From contig CAYURM010000014.1 of the NCBI GenBank assembly GCA_964447155.1, positions 1 to 64,000 of the forward strand: a DNA stretch of 64,000 nt, read 5' to 3'. A program made the translations under genes and the position numbers. This DNA is from SMBSF63 sp034003545 (lineage in GTDB: Bacteria > Chloroflexota > Anaerolineae > Anaerolineales > Anaerolineaceae). Positions within the stretch are counted from its first letter, which is position 1. Each line of letters opens with the position of its first letter. Under the pieces are notes generated by a model that saw only the letters and a program-made list of their open reading frames with translations, was not told the DNA's origin and ran no database searches. This document shows positions 44,403 to 52,360 of the stretch, piece by piece.

Positions 44403-45397
44403 TTGTTGTTCAACAGATTCTCCACTGCTTGCAGCGGAGAAATCTTGCGGTCGGCCAGTAAACCCAGCGTTTGCTGGTAGCGCTCCTGCGAAACCGACTC
44501 CCGCCAGCGAGACAGGAGGGTGGTTTGCAAAAGGGAATCCAGCTCGCTTTGCAGGCGGATCTGGTCGCGCTGCTGCCAGCCGCCGCCGTCCTTGAGGTGG
44601 GCGCGGTGCTGGCGGATGCTCGCGGCCAGTTCAGCGATGCCCTCGCCGCTGGTGGCGATGGTGCGCATCACGGGGATTTCCCAGCCGGAGGTTTCCTGCA
44701 CGGTTTGGTCATCATGCGTAACTTTCAGCAGGTGTTTGCCAGCGGTGGCAACGGCCTGCCCGAGCATGGCCTGCAGGGCGCGCACGGTGCTGTCGACGCC
44801 GGGGCGGTCAGCTTTGTTGACCACCAGGATGTCGGCAATCTCGAGGATGCCGGCTTTGCTGGCCTGAATGTCATCCCCTGCGCCGGGGGCTTCGACCACC
44901 AGGGTGGTGAGGGCCAGACGGGCGATGTCGACTTCCGACTGGCCTGCACCGACGGTCTCGATCAGGATCATCTCGAATCCGGCGGCGTCCAGCACCTGCA
45001 CCACGGCGGCTGTGCGCCGGGCCAGTCCACCCAGTGCGCCGCGGGAGGCCATCGAGCGGATAAAGACGCCCGGGTCGCCGCTCAGGTCGCGCATGCGCAC
45101 GCGGTCGCCGAGCAGTGCGCCGCCGGTGAAAGGGCTGGTCGGGTCGACGGCCACGATGGCGACGCGCACAGGTTCGCTGCCGTCCTGCGGCTGGCGGAAA
45201 GTGCGTGCCAATTGGTTGACCAGGGAGGACTTGCCTGTGCCGGGTGCGCCGGTGACGCCCACCAGATGCGCCTGCCCCGTGTGGGGGAAGAGTTCATTCA
45301 GCGCCTCGCGGCCCTGCGGGGTGTCATTCTCCACCTGGGTGAGCAGGCGGGCCAGCGCCAGGCGCTGCCCTGCCAGGACGGCCTTCGCCAGTTCCAT
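44393..45397 (-). CDS. meaB: methylmalonyl-CoA mutase-associated GTPase
   Basis: G3E-type GTPase of 334 residues (MeaB/ArgK) that protects and reloads B12-dependent acyl-CoA mutases. It contains Walker A GAPGTGKSSL near 51-60, VDPTSPFTGGALLGDRVRM near 86-104, ETVGAGQSEVDIA near 146-158 and NKAD. The gene follows a stand-alone B12-binding subunit, in keeping with a methylmalonyl-CoA or related mutase pathway, although the catalytic large subunit is not in the window. The C-terminus (LLNNKQL) and the TAG stop are contributed by the end of the 124-bp repeat, so the natural end may be altered. Confidence 0.92.
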   Translation of the reverse strand: MELAKAVLAGQRLALARLLTQVENDTPQGREALNELFPHTGQAHLVGVTGAPGTGKSSLVNQLARTFRQPQDGSEPVRVAIVAVDPTSPFTGGALLGDRVRMRDLSGDPGVFIRSMASRGALGGLARRTAAVVQVLDAAGFEMILIETVGAGQSEVDIARLALTTLVVEAPGAGDDIQASKAGILEIADILVVNKADRPGVDSTVRALQAMLGQAVATAGKHLLKVTHDDQTVQETSGWEIPVMRTIATSGEGIAELAASIRQHRAHLKDGGGWQQRDQIRLQSELDSLLQTTLLSRWRESVSQERYQQTLGLLADRKISPLQAVENLLNNKQL

Positions 45398-45418
45398 CTT
45401 GTTAACGTTCCATTTCCA

Positions 45419-45829
45419 TTAAAGAACGGGCGTGCCGAGCACTGCCCGTTGAATGGCTTCGACCACTTCACCCATCGTCGTGCCGGGGCCGTAAACGGCC
45501 TGCACCCCGGCTGCTTTCAAAGCCGGGATGTCGCTTTCCGGGATGATCCCACCGGCAAAGACGAGGACATTCTCCTGTCCGTTCTCGCGCAGCAGGTTGA
45601 TCACGGCTGGCACGAGGGCGTTGTGCGCCCCGGAGAGGATGGAAAGCCCGACGGCGTCCACGTCCTCCTGCAGGGCGGCTTCGGCGATCATGTGCGGGGT
45701 CTGGCGCAGGCCGGTGTAGATGACTTCCATGCCGGCATCGCGCAGGGCGCGGGCGATCACTTTTGCGCCGCGGTCGTGCCCGTCCAGGCCCGGCTTGGCG
45801 ATCAAAACGCGGATTTTTCGTTCTGTCAT
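45419..45829 (-). CDS. B12-binding subunit of methylmalonyl-CoA mutase
   Basis: Protein of 136 residues with a cobalamin-binding Rossmann domain. The base-off/His-on motif is visible as KPGLDGHDRGAKV near 12-24 (DxHxxG), with GLSILSGAH and FAGGIIPESD downstream. It corresponds to the small chain of split methylmalonyl-CoA or isobutyryl-CoA mutases, which binds adenosylcobalamin and pairs with a separate catalytic chain. MeaB is encoded next to it. The ATG at 45829 has AGGAG upstream, and a TATAAT on the same strand lies at 45876-45881. Confidence 0.92.
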   Translation of the reverse strand: MTERKIRVLIAKPGLDGHDRGAKVIARALRDAGMEVIYTGLRQTPHMIAEAALQEDVDAVGLSILSGAHNALVPAVINLLRENGQENVLVFAGGIIPESDIPALKAAGVQAVYGPGTTMGEVVEAIQRAVLGTPVL

Positions 45830-45875
45830 AAGACGCTCATCTCCTGATTAACGAGGAAAATTGACGTACATGCGA

Positions 45876-45881
45876 ATTATA
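45876..45881 (-). promoter_or_regulatory. -10 element of the B12-binding subunit gene
   Basis: On the minus strand this reads TATAAT, 46 bases before the start codon. No good -35 was seen. A second TATAAT on the plus strand at 45913-45918 points towards the hairpin repeat at 45977 and has no gene behind it. Confidence 0.5.
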
Positions 45882-45976
45882 CCCCGAGAATCATGCGGGG
45901 CTGGGATTTGGGTATAATGGAAAGGAGGGATTGGGTGATTGGGGATTAGGGAATTGGGGCGGAAACAGTTTTGCAG

Positions 45977-46044
45977 GGTGCAGTTGAGAGGCCGTATCAT
46001 TTTTCTGTATCAGCAAGACGTGCATGCGGCCTCTCAACTGCACC
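45977..46044. repeat. long hairpin repeat, left copy
   Basis: An 18-bp perfect stem: GGTGCAGTTGAGAGGCCG at 45977-45994 and its complement at 46027-46044, with a 32-base AT-rich loop. A second copy with one-base changes stands at 47941-48005. The two enclose a low-GC gene islet. The remainder of the gap 45830-46153 has AATTGGGG-type units and no gene. Confidence 0.85.
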
Positions 46045-46153
46045 ATTTTCTAAAGCATTCTGGCGGCGTCAAACTTCGTGCAAGGGAACACGTTACAGAC
46101 TGATGTTCATTTGAGCGGGATTGAAGGAAAACAAGTGTTAAATGTTTGAGTGG

Positions 46154-46486
46154 TCAGGATTGTATGATTTCAACAAGTTTGTTGATCACTTCGTCTGTTT
46201 TTTCTGAGGTCAATTTCCCGGCACAATAGGCCACGATTCGTGAATCCGCTGTAAATAAACGATTGGGACGAATATTTGAATCATGATCCAGTTTGCCAGA
46301 TTGAAAATCTGTGGGTGTTAATGATATCGAATAGCCATCGGATTTTGCAGGTGTGGTGATTTGACAGAGAATGACATCATCGCCGTTTAGCGGACTGATG
46401 ACCAGGGCAGGGCGTCGTTTTGAATGGCTTAGGTCAGAGAATGGGAAGGGGACAACAACAACATCTCCCTTTACAAATTTGCCCAT
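46154..46486 (-). CDS. MazF/PemK-type toxin
   Basis: Protein of 110 residues of the MazF/PemK (CcdB-fold) family, predicted to be a sequence-specific mRNA endonuclease. The start KGDVVVVPFPFSDLSHSKRRPALVIS shows the conserved PF.D....KRRPALV pattern, with the catalytic Arg and later Thr/Ser (QITTPAKSD) in place. It overlaps the upstream antitoxin gene by 16 bases, the usual order antitoxin then toxin. The DNA is richer in AT than the chromosome around it. Confidence 0.88.
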   Translation of the reverse strand: MGKFVKGDVVVVPFPFSDLSHSKRRPALVISPLNGDDVILCQITTPAKSDGYSISLTPTDFQSGKLDHDSNIRPNRLFTADSRIVAYCAGKLTSEKTDEVINKLVEIIQS

Positions 46487-46713
46487 GCCGTATCCTCTTC
46501 TGGTGAATTCCAGTCCTCACGGAGGATTTTTTCGGAAGCGAGCATCGTATGATAAGCTTCTGAGTAAAGAGGAGGAATCAAAGTTTCAGAAGAAATGTGA
46601 AAATTCCGCAATTCATAAAAATTGCTTAATTTGCTTTGGTTTTCTCCAAAAACTGTGGTGTTTTGTCGCGAAGAACTATTATGCAGGGAGATGATGACTG
46701 TATCCGTTAACAT
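46471..46713 (-). CDS. antitoxin for MazF-like toxin
   Basis: Protein of 80 residues. Its C-terminus LASEKILREDWNSPEEDTAWANL has the pattern (REDW..PEED.AW..L) common at the toxin-binding end of antitoxins paired with MazF-like toxins. The first 55 residues, rich in Ser and Asn, do not resemble the AbrB, ribbon-helix-helix or DUF2281 domains normally found there. Either this is a new N-terminal domain or the start is elsewhere. It begins four bases after the DUF3467 gene and overlaps the toxin gene by 16. Confidence 0.7.
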   Translation of the reverse strand: MLTDTVIISLHNSSSRQNTTVFGENQSKLSNFYELRNFHISSETLIPPLYSEAYHTMLASEKILREDWNSPEEDTAWANL

Positions 46714-46716
46714 TTT

Positions 46717-47049
46717 TTACTCGATTGAATCGTTCTGAATTTGCATCATTTCTTCGTATGCGTTGATATTTTCAGTCATTACTTCGACAAATTCTTTCAT
46801 TTTGTCAGGCGTCAGTACCAGGCGGGCAACACAATTTGCTTCGACTTTTTCTATAGATTCGAGTGCATCTTTTTTCTCTTCGTCTGAATCACCCAGGATT
46901 GCAGGCGGCCACACTTCAAAAAAAGAAAGAATGAAAATATCCGGTTGATGTTGAACAACTACGTTTGACACAAAATGAGATTGCAAATCTTTTGGATATA
47001 GTCTTTCGATTTTTATCTGTTTAGCTATTATATTCTTTCGCTCTGTCAT
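46717..47049 (-). CDS. DUF3467-like protein
   Basis: Protein of 110 residues. It has SNVVVQHQPDIFILSFFEVWPP followed by ARLVLTPDKMKEFVEVMTENINAYE, which fits DUF3467: a short beta strand pattern and a final helix with LTP..MKEF...L..N...YE. Function is unknown. It lies four bases upstream of the antitoxin gene and is probably part of the same message, an unusual companion for a toxin-antitoxin pair. The ATG overlaps the opposite-strand frame at 47048. Confidence 0.65.
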   Translation of the reverse strand: MTERKNIIAKQIKIERLYPKDLQSHFVSNVVVQHQPDIFILSFFEVWPPAILGDSDEEKKDALESIEKVEANCVARLVLTPDKMKEFVEVMTENINAYEEMMQIQNDSIE

Positions 47050-47200
47050 GATGAGATTTCCTGATTTTTTTATATGTTTTGCGTCGCATTATTATATTAC
47101 TATGCTAAACTGTAAAAAGCAAATTTTAATGACAGCCAAAACGAGAGCAGGAATATCAAAAATTATTGGGCTTCATTCGTCCAAGGAGACAACCTGCAAC

Positions 47201-47893
47201 ATGACAGCCAACAAAAAAGACAACCCAGGTTGCTTGAGCATTTTTCTGCCATTTCTGAAAAATGCTAAGAGCCAGTCAACAGGACATTCAAGAGAGAAAA
47301 TTGCAGAACTTCTGCCATATCGGGTGCGGGATGATTTTCTCTCGCCGGCGGAGTTTTCGTTTTATAAAGTGCTTTCGAATCTGGTTGGTAACCACTTGAC
47401 AATTCAATCCAAAGTGCGTTTGGCGGATATTTTCTTTGTGTCCCGGCCAAATAAAAACCGCCCCTATTTTGGCAAAATCTCTCAGAAGCATCTGGACTTT
47501 CTGGTATGTGATCCGGTTACGATGAAACCCTTGTTTGGTATCGAACTGGATGACGCCAGCCACCAGCGTTCGGACCGCCAGGAGCGGGATGAATTTGTGG
47601 ATCGGGTTTTTCAGGATGCAGGCTTGCCCTTATTGCATTTTTCTGTTCAGCGACAATACACTTCAAGGGAAATTGCCGATCAAATTCGGCCGCTATTGAA
47701 GAAAGTTGTTGCTCCATCAGTTGAAGAAGTACCACAAGAATCGGAAGCCGCAGTCAGCGAAGTGCCAGTCTGCCCCAAGTGCGGTATTCCAATGGTTTTG
47801 CGAACAGTGAAGAAAGGCGAACATCAGGGCAAACAGTTTTACGGCTGCCAGAATTATCCTCGCTGCCGTTCAATGAAGCCGTGCGACCAATAA
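47201..47893 (+). CDS. DUF2726 nuclease-like protein with zinc finger
   Basis: Protein of 230 residues. Residues about 33-165 are DUF2726, related to restriction-like endonucleases: FLSPAEFSFYKVL, VRLADIFFVSRPN, HLDFLVCD and GIELDDASHQRSDRQERDEFVDRV. The acidic and Asp-His residues of ELDD.SH are typical. Residues about 200-228 form a topoisomerase-type zinc finger (CPKCG...YGCQNYPRC). Such proteins are thought to bind or cut DNA; the role is unknown. The ATG at 47201 follows AAGGAG at 12 bases. It is divergent from the DUF3467 and toxin operon and shares its low GC content. Confidence 0.83.
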   Translation: MTANKKDNPGCLSIFLPFLKNAKSQSTGHSREKIAELLPYRVRDDFLSPAEFSFYKVLSNLVGNHLTIQSKVRLADIFFVSRPNKNRPYFGKISQKHLDFLVCDPVTMKPLFGIELDDASHQRSDRQERDEFVDRVFQDAGLPLLHFSVQRQYTSREIADQIRPLLKKVVAPSVEEVPQESEAAVSEVPVCPKCGIPMVLRTVKKGEHQGKQFYGCQNYPRCRSMKPCDQ

Positions 47894-47940
47894 ACTTATA
47901 GTGGTTGGGGATGACTATACTATTTAAAAAGCAGTTGTAG

Positions 47941-48005
47941 GGTGCTGTTGAGAGGCCGATAATCTTTTCTGGCGGAAAACTAATCTGGCGGCCTCTCAAC
48001 GCACC
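47941..48005. repeat. long hairpin repeat, right copy
   Basis: GGTGCTGTTGAGAGGCCG at 47941-47958 pairs with CGGCCTCTCAACGCACC at 47989-48005 around a 30-base loop. Arms match the left copy at 45977-46044 apart from a few changes; the loops share only AT-rich character. The remainder of 47894-48203 shows no gene. Confidence 0.85.
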
Positions 48006-48203
48006 ATGGCGATCTGTGGATTGGTGCGGTTACGCGAAACGTATAGTACCACCCTCTGGTATTCCTGAATGATCTCACCTTAATGCCTGTTTTGAGACCG
48101 TTAAACTGTATAATTAAATTTTAGGGTGCAGCGCTGTCAAAACATCCGGTGTTGCAAATAGGGGATTTACTGCATACCAACACAACCAAACTGGAGGGAA
48201 ACC

Positions 48204-49037
48204 ATGAAGAGCAGTCTGTGTGAATTAGTCCGAAACATGAAACACACCCGAGCGGCCAGGATGTGGATTTTAGCAGCCGCCGTGCTTGCAATGGTCGTGG
48301 CATTGTCAGCGTGCTCGTCCGGCGGGATGTTTGTAAAGGCGACAGAAACGCCGACGGCAATGCCGACTCTGCCGTCAACGTCCACACCGGAGCCAACCGC
48401 GACCGAGGTGCCGCCCACCGAAACGCCTGAGCCTACCGCTACGAAAACCCCGCTGCCCACGGCGACGGTTAACCCCAATATCGGCATGATGAGAAACCTG
48501 GCCCAGAAATTATATGATGAGGGCTATCTCACCTCGACCGAGGGCGGGTACAAGCGCCTGCCAACCTATGACGACAGTTGGGCGCAGATCAACTGGTTCC
48601 AGTGGACAGCCACTGGAGAGGAACCCAAGGCATTCGTGCTGCGCACCGATGTCACCTGGGATTCCGCCAGCCTGACGGCCAATCATGATTTGACGGGCTG
48701 CGGGTTTGTGTTCAATGAAAAAGACGAGGACAATTACTATATGGTCTATATGGGCCTTGACGGCGTTGCGAACATCATTCGTGTCAAGGGCGGCTGGATT
48801 GATGCTCACTGGCATAAGTTTTACAAGAAAGTTGGTAATCCACAGGGCGGCGCGGAATTTGTGCTGGTTGTACAGGATGGGAATTTCGCTTTCCTGGTAG
48901 ACGGTGAAGAAGCCATAACGGTAACGGATAGCAAGATCAACGGCCGTATGCTGGGATTAACGATCGTTTCCGGCACAAATACGGACTATGGTACCCACTG
49001 CCGAATGGAAGATATTGACCTGTGGACGCTGCGGTAA
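48204..49037 (+). CDS. lipoprotein with TPT stalk and LamG-like domain
   Basis: Secreted lipoprotein of 277 residues. A signal peptide ends in the lipobox ALSAC (Cys37), followed by a 50-residue linker of repeated TPTAT/TPEPTATE units. Residues about 115-277 form a beta-sandwich resembling concanavalin-like (LamG/DUF1080) domains: FVLRTDVTWDSAS, CGFVFNEKDEDNYYMVYMG and NFAFLVDGEEAITVTD. A carbohydrate-binding or adhesive surface role is plausible. The ATG at 48204 follows GGAGGGAAACC. An ATG at 48237 is an alternative start. A terminator follows. Confidence 0.82.
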   Translation: MKSSLCELVRNMKHTRAARMWILAAAVLAMVVALSACSSGGMFVKATETPTAMPTLPSTSTPEPTATEVPPTETPEPTATKTPLPTATVNPNIGMMRNLAQKLYDEGYLTSTEGGYKRLPTYDDSWAQINWFQWTATGEEPKAFVLRTDVTWDSASLTANHDLTGCGFVFNEKDEDNYYMVYMGLDGVANIIRVKGGWIDAHWHKFYKKVGNPQGGAEFVLVVQDGNFAFLVDGEEAITVTDSKINGRMLGLTIVSGTNTDYGTHCRMEDIDLWTLR

Positions 49038-49060
49038 GCGGATTTGAAGGGGAAAAGAAG

Positions 49061-49104
49061 CCGGGCATTTTCGTTCGCAGGATTGTGGGGATGCCTGGTT
49101 TTTT
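49061..49104 (+). terminator. terminator after lipoprotein gene
   Basis: CCGGGCAT pairs with ATGCCTGG across about 22 bases and is followed by TTTTTTG. The T-run makes this a good intrinsic terminator despite the large loop. Confidence 0.7.
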
Positions 49105-49305
49105 GATAGATTGAAAACAAGGAGTTCGTATGACGAATAACATTGCCGATGATTTTTATATCAGAAGGCAATTGCGCTTGACGCGGATTATGTATCTTGC
49201 AAAAATCCTTGCCTGGTTGATCAATTCCCGTGTTTTACGTAACACAATCAAGACAGAAATCATCCAATATGTATACATAATTTTATTTTCGAAAGGATTT
49301 TTACC

Positions 49306-50172
49306 ATGAAAGAAGCAGATAAAAAAGCATTGATTGCCATTCCGTTGGTCATTTTGATCGGGGTGGGTGTAGCGCTGGCGGGCAGCCAGGGCAGCATGCA
49401 GGTATTTGGGCTGCCCTTGTTTGCTCTGGCGGTGGGGTACGCTTTTGTGCTCAACTGGCTGGTGTACATTTTTGCCTATATTTATCAAACCGAGCATTTC
49501 TTTGATCTGACCGGCAGTTTGACCTATATCACTACGACTATCCTGGTCATGTTGCTCAGCCCGGTGCGGGATGCGCGCTCGTGGCTGCTGATGGCGATGG
49601 TGTTGCTGTGGGCCGGGCGGCTGGGAAGTTTCCTCTTCCTGCGGGTGCGCAAGGCGGGTAAGGACGATCGCTTTGACGAGATCAAGCCGTCGTTTGTGCG
49701 CTTCCTGAACGTGTGGACGCTCCAGGGGTTGTGGGTCACTTTTACCCTGTCGGCTGCTTTGGTCACCATGACGACCGCAACCCGCAAACCGCTGGGTATT
49801 TTCGCGATTGTGGGCTTCCTGGTGTGGGTGCTGGGCTTTGTCTTTGAAGTTGTGGCCGACGCGCAGAAGAGCCGCTTTAAGGCGGACCCGGCCAATAAGG
49901 GTAAGTTCATTCATACTGGCCTGTGGTCGCGCTCGCGGCACCCCAATTATTTTGGCGAGATTACCTTGTGGCTGGGCGTGGCGATCATTGCCCTGCCGGT
50001 GCTCAGCGGCTGGCAGTGGGTGGCGATGATCTCTCCGATCTTTGTCTTCCTTCTGCTCACCCGCGTCAGCGGCGTGCCCATGCTGGAAAAGAAGGCGGAC
50101 GATAAATGGGGCGGTCAGGAAGATTATGAAGAATATAAGAAGAACACGCCGGTGCTGTTCCCGAAGCTGTAG
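49306..50172 (+). CDS. DUF1295 / isoprenylcysteine methyltransferase-like membrane protein
   Basis: Integral membrane protein of 288 residues with seven to eight hydrophobic segments. The C-terminal half has the ICMT/steroid-reductase signature: FIHTGLWSRSRHPNYFGEI near 203-221, then YEEYKKNTPVLFP at the end. Such enzymes methylate prenylcysteine or reduce steroid-like double bonds; bacterial DUF1295 proteins have no settled function. The ATG at 49306 follows GAAAGGATTTTT. The upstream gap (49105-49305) is AT-rich, with no further gene recognised. Confidence 0.82.
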   Translation: MKEADKKALIAIPLVILIGVGVALAGSQGSMQVFGLPLFALAVGYAFVLNWLVYIFAYIYQTEHFFDLTGSLTYITTTILVMLLSPVRDARSWLLMAMVLLWAGRLGSFLFLRVRKAGKDDRFDEIKPSFVRFLNVWTLQGLWVTFTLSAALVTMTTATRKPLGIFAIVGFLVWVLGFVFEVVADAQKSRFKADPANKGKFIHTGLWSRSRHPNYFGEITLWLGVAIIALPVLSGWQWVAMISPIFVFLLLTRVSGVPMLEKKADDKWGGQEDYEEYKKNTPVLFPKL

Positions 50173-50204
50173 TTATTTCCTTAACTTTGAGTTTACGCAG
50201 CGTT

Positions 50205-50230
50205 GGTAACGACTAAAGTCGTTACTACAA
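50205..50230. repeat. single GTAG-family palindrome (ACGACT type)
   Basis: GGTAACGACT-AA-AGTCGTTACTAC; on the minus strand it starts GTAGTAACGACT. It is the second half of the double palindrome at 15522-15579 and 44091-44402, here on its own after the DUF1295 gene. Confidence 0.8.
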
Positions 50231-50430
50231 TGAATGACGTGGAGGCTGTTCCATCAGGCTGGAGCAGCCTCTTTGGTTTCTGGTGTGATGTATACTGGTA
50301 AAAGTTTTCTTCAAGCAAACGGCAAATACGTTCTTACAGGAATATTCCATTGGAGCTTGTGTGCTGGTACAAGAATAAAGTTCCCCCTGGGGGAAAGCTA
50401 TCGATCCCAACGTTTATTCTATATATCGAT

Positions 50431-50742
50431 ATGTATGTATTTGAACCTTTGATGGCGCCGGTTGGCTTCAAGTGCTGGGTGGCATTTCCACTGTCTGAGC
50501 TGAAAGTCGAAAATCCTTATTTGAAAGCAACAATCCTGGAGGTTGTGGATAATCAAATCGTTGCAATCGTGAAGGAAACTTACCAGCGTTTGCTCGACAG
50601 CGGCTATACCAATGAAATTGTGCGGGAAATGATCGCGGGTGTACTACTTGTTGAAAGCGCGAACATGCTCGGTGAAATGAGAATGTTTGATGAAGAAAAA
50701 TATACCCGGCTGTTAGAGAAATTGCCTGAAAGCTCCTATTAA
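50431..50742 (+). CDS. small conserved-looking protein of unknown function
   Basis: Possible protein of 103 residues, not recognised. It reads FKCWVAFPLSELKVENPY and then a mostly helical part (VDNQIVAIVKETYQRLLDSGYTNEIVREMIAGVLLVE). Codon use and amino-acid composition look coding, but no good ribosome site precedes any of the possible starts (50431 or 50452; the frame opens earlier at 50350). A short TATA-rich stretch lies just upstream. It might be a small regulatory protein; confidence is moderate. Confidence 0.45.
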   Translation: MYVFEPLMAPVGFKCWVAFPLSELKVENPYLKATILEVVDNQIVAIVKETYQRLLDSGYTNEIVREMIAGVLLVESANMLGEMRMFDEEKYTRLLEKLPESSY

Positions 50743-51188
50743 AATGGCAGCATAACGGTCCGTATTCAAACGCAGCAGGAAAAGTGAAAGCAGGCCGTTA
50801 ATTTCGTATAGCCAATAAATTGTGCGGTGCAGACCGCAAAGGTTGGAAAGACTGGCCGCGAATTTGACGTTTGCGATGTTCATTTTCGAGAGGGAATTCG
50901 AAAATGTGTGACTGGCGAGGCATGCCTCGCCATTACGGTGGCGTGGTGCAGGGACAGGGCTCCTGACATGTCCGCTGTTTGCAGGCTGTGGTGCCGGATT
51001 TAGCGGTAGGCGATGCATGTTGGAAGAGTGGCGGACAGATTATAAACCTGTCCCTGAGTGGGATCGGCAGTGGTTTTTGTACTAGAATATATAAGATTTT
51101 TATCTATAAAATAGACTTCTGTGGTAAACTTTATAGCAATAAGAATGACCATAAAATCTCGGATGAGATGGAAAGAAACGGTACAAAC
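50743..51188. other. intergenic region with three palindromes
   Basis: No gene is supported. It holds GGCGAGGC-AT-GCCTCGCC at 50914-50931, GGACAGG...CATGTCC at 50952-50973 and GGACAGATTATAAACCTGTCC-type at 51033-51053 (given here as GGACAG, nine bases, CTGTCC). All three are members of families also seen at 6858, 9545 and 9623. The final 100 bases are AT-rich and probably contain the promoter of the chelatase genes. Confidence 0.7.
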
Positions 51189-52295
51189 ATGCCAGTTATT
51201 TATCCATTTACTGCCATTGTAGGACAGGAACGCATGAAGCGTGCCCTGATCCTGAATGCTGTTGATACACGAATCGGCGGGGTGTTGATCCGCGGTGAGC
51301 GCGGTACAGCCAAATCGACTGCTGCCCGCGCCCTGGCAGAGCTGCTGCCCCAGGTTAAGGTGGTCAGTGACTGCCGCTTTAGCTGTAATCCCGATGCGCC
51401 CACCACCTGGTGTACAGAATGCCGCGAGCGCGTAGAGCGCGGCGAAGAACTGCCGGTTGACCTGCGTTTGACTTCCTTCATTAATCTGCCGGTTTCGGCC
51501 ACAGAAGACCGTGTGGTCGGCACACTGGATATTGAGAAAGCGATCCAGAAGGGCGAGCGCCGGTTTGAACCGGGTGTATTGGCTGCCGCTAACCGCGGTT
51601 TGTTGTACATTGATGAGGTCAACCTGCTGGATGACCATGTGGTAGATATTCTGCTGGACTCGGCGGCGATGGGGATGAACATCGTTGAGCGCGAGGGTAT
51701 TTCTTTCAGTCATCCTGCCCGCTTTATCCTGGTGGGGACGATGAATCCTGAAGAAGGCGATTTGCGTCCGCAGCTGCTGGACCGCTTTGCTCTGTCTGTC
51801 GATATTCACGGTCTTTCCAATGCCCGCGAACGGGTGGAGATCATGGAGAGACGTTTAGCATTCGATGATGACCCTGAAGCATTCCGCAAGGCGTGGGAAA
51901 CCAAAGAACGCGAATTGACCGAGAAGATCAAACTGGGGCGCGAGCTGGTTGACAAGGTCACTTACACCACCCGCAATCTGGTAACGATTGCTTCGCTGAC
52001 TTCTTCGCTGCACGTGGACGGTCACCGTGCTGATCTGGTGATCCTCAAGGCTGCCCGCGCCCAGGCGGCATTTGACGGGCGCACCGCGGTTAATGACCTG
52101 GATATTGCTCTGGCAAGCGAACTGGCCCTGCCGCACCGTTTGAAGCGCGGCCCGTTTGAGCAGGGCGGGATTGGGATGGAAGAACTGCGTACCCGCATTG
52201 ATGAATTCCAGGGGCAGATGCAGCCCAACCCGGATGCCAAGTCTGAACCGCAGCCTGGCGGCGGAGATGAGCGCGAAAGCCAAAAAAAAAAGTAA
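51189..52295 (+). CDS. ChlI/BchI-type metal chelatase ATPase
   Basis: AAA+ ATPase of 368 residues like the small subunit of Mg- or Co-chelatase. It starts PVIYPFTAIVGQ, has Walker A RGERGTAKST near 35-44, a cysteine cluster (CRFSCNPDAP..WCTEC) typical of this group, Walker B YIDEVNLLDD near 140 and GTMNPEEGDLRPQLLDRF near 180-197. The protein ends SQKKK at a run of ten A followed by TAA. The open frame for the VWA partner begins one frame back at that point, so a -1 shift would yield a single protein of about 692 residues. The ATG at 51189 is preferred over 51168; neither ribosome site is strong. Confidence 0.87.
   Translation: MPVIYPFTAIVGQERMKRALILNAVDTRIGGVLIRGERGTAKSTAARALAELLPQVKVVSDCRFSCNPDAPTTWCTECRERVERGEELPVDLRLTSFINLPVSATEDRVVGTLDIEKAIQKGERRFEPGVLAAANRGLLYIDEVNLLDDHVVDILLDSAAMGMNIVEREGISFSHPARFILVGTMNPEEGDLRPQLLDRFALSVDIHGLSNARERVEIMERRLAFDDDPEAFRKAWETKERELTEKIKLGRELVDKVTYTTRNLVTIASLTSSLHVDGHRADLVILKAARAQAAFDGRTAVNDLDIALASELALPHRLKRGPFEQGGIGMEELRTRIDEFQGQMQPNPDAKSEPQPGGGDERESQKKK
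52281..52295 (+). promoter_or_regulatory. putative -1 frameshift site between chelatase genes
   Basis: CAA AAA AAA AAG TAA in the ATPase frame contains the heptamer A AAA AAG directly before the stop. A -1 slip gives AAA AAA GTA AAC GAG and continues without a stop through the VWA gene. GGAG lies 20 bases upstream as a possible stimulator, and GC-rich self-complementary sequence (GCCGG...CCGGGC) lies about 30 bases downstream. Confidence 0.6.
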
Positions 52296-52360
52296 ACGAG
52301 ACGGATTTCGATAGTAATCTGCCGGACGGCGGCGACCCCGAACCGGGCAATGACGGCAAT

